A stretch of 64,000 nt of DNA from positions 1 to 64,000 of the forward strand of contig CAYXZL010000001.1 of the NCBI GenBank assembly GCA_964469925.1. The letters run 5' to 3'. Positions 63,120 through 64,000 of this stretch are shown here, piece by piece. Both the position numbers and the translations under genes were made by a program. The DNA comes from CAYXZL01 sp964469925. Its GTDB lineage: Bacteria > Patescibacteriota > Gracilibacteria > Absconditabacterales > Absconditicoccaceae. The notes under the pieces are model-generated. The model was not told the DNA's origin. It made no database searches and saw nothing but the letters and a program-made list of their open reading frames with translations. Within the stretch, counting starts at the first letter, position 1; each line of letters opens with the position of its first letter.

Positions 63120-64000
63120 ATGAAACAGAGAATGTGATATATTGCAATAATATTTTTCTTTGCAATAACCTTACTTGCTGGTTGCGGGAAAAAAACGCCA
63201 AACCAAGAGTCCGATTCCGAAAAACTCATAAACCAGTACAATCAGTCAGGTATTGTTGCTCCTTTGTCTTGATGAGAAGCTTTCCTGATTCAGACAACTA
63301 ACTTGGAAGATGTGAATCAAGATATCCAAGTACAAAAGGCTGGTAAGCTCATGGGATCGTCAAATATTACCGTTACTGCACAAGTTAATGGTCGTGTAGA
63401 AGCAATCAATGTCAGAGAGTGACAATATATTGGTCCTTGATCAGTATTGGTGTTACTTTCTGATACGGTTGGAAATTATAGTATTCAAGTAGAAAGAGCT
63501 GAAGTATGACTTGAGAGGGCAAACCTAAACTACCAACAATCAGAATTGCAGTTATCAAAATCGATTGTGGATGCACAAAATAGTTTAGAAAAAGCACAGA
63601 ATGATTATGTTGTGATGCAAGAAAAACTTGAGCAGGCTGTCCGCTCGGCCAAAATATCCCTCAATAATGCACAACTTTCTGGTTTCACAGCAACAGCCTT
63701 GGAAATCGATAAACTCAAAACTGAACTAGATAATCAGCTTACAAGTCTGAAAAATTCTTTTCAATCACAAAAGATAACTGCTGTACAACTAAAAAAAGAT
63801 GTGCTAGATAAAGTAGACAGTATCTTGTGAATGAGTAGTATTTATAAGGGTACCGTATCAAGGTGGGATGACTACTTGGGGATAAGAAATGTTGGAGCAA
63901 AAAATGAAGCAAAAGCTTTGTATGCAAAGATAAATAACTCCACTATAGAAACGATATCAGGTTTTCCAGTAACAGACGATAACCTTAAAGAGGAAATACA
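63120..64000 (+). CDS. HlyD/RND-type membrane-fusion lipoprotein (partial, runs off the window)
   Basis: At least 293 residues seen. The signal (YIAIIFFFAITLLAGCGKK) has lipobox LAGC. Then a barrel-sandwich (lipoyl-like) half GSSNITVTAQVNGRVEAINV and REGQYIGPGSVLVLLSD, followed by a long coiled coil (AEVGLERANLNYQQSELQLS; SLEKAQNDYVVMQEKLEQAV), as in adaptor subunits of tripartite or MacA-type ABC exporters. Eight or so TGA glycines. The rest of the exporter should lie just outside. Confidence 0.88.

Overview
The window comes from a bacterium of the Candidate Phyla Radiation that reads UGA as glycine (genetic code 25), i.e. the Absconditabacteria (SR1) / Gracilibacteria group; I cannot separate the two from this sequence. 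Translated with the standard code, most genes break at in-frame TGA. Read as glycine, those TGAs restore long proteins and land on invariant glycines: the SGGPDS loop of TilS, the HVGH motif of LeuS, the GTKGKST P-loop of MurD, the GGGTG loop of a YvcK/CofD protein, the Nudix box. Every gene I could close ends in TAA or TAG, none in TGA. All coordinates and lengths below use code 25. Base composition is low in GC, and the + strand is A- and C-rich almost regardless of gene direction.

Layout. 0-6 kb: secF with small membrane genes, tmRNA, two small unknowns, a Nudix hydrolase, and a secreted leucine-rich-repeat protein. 6.5-22 kb is the most unusual part: a 1708-residue surface protein (PA14, four PKD, beta-helix, two PKD, esterase), an SLH-anchored esterase, a FemAB-like transferase, a transposase-type zinc ribbon next to an unknown exported protein, and a four-gene run of large unrecognised secreted proteins ending in an SLH-type protein. 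22-25 kb: two tRNAs and a ribosomal operon (uS12, uS7, two unknown small basic proteins, bL19, bL25, bL28). 25.8-32 kb: envelope genes (MOP-family flippase, MurD, MurI), a peptidase-like protein and a glycosyltransferase whose two GT-B halves are in swapped order. 32-38.7 kb: metallophosphoesterase, a large tRNA array interrupted by rpsT, tgt, and a 7TM protein.

39-51.8 kb: a DNA glycosylase, yidC, frr and tilS run, a DUF177 protein, tRNA-Pro, a YihY/BrkB protein, a DUF2779 nuclease, cold-shock protein, an ATP-grasp protein, an undecaprenyl-phosphate sugar transferase, bL31 and Ndk. 51.9-62 kb: leuS, two YvcK/CofD paralogues, an inositol-phosphatase family protein, an LCP (LytR-CpsA-Psr) protein, RNase III, DUF4256 and MazG-like proteins, tRNA-Gly. 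62.2-64 kb: an AT-rich non-coding stretch with short direct repeats, then a MarR regulator and the start of a HlyD-type lipoprotein.

Taken together, the window holds a working translation and peptidoglycan/surface-glycan core plus a heavy investment in exported adhesion- or degradation-type proteins, which fits a small cell living on or off other cells. Shine-Dalgarno sequences are rare, and several genes have promoter -10 elements only 7-9 bases before the ATG, so leaderless mRNAs look common.
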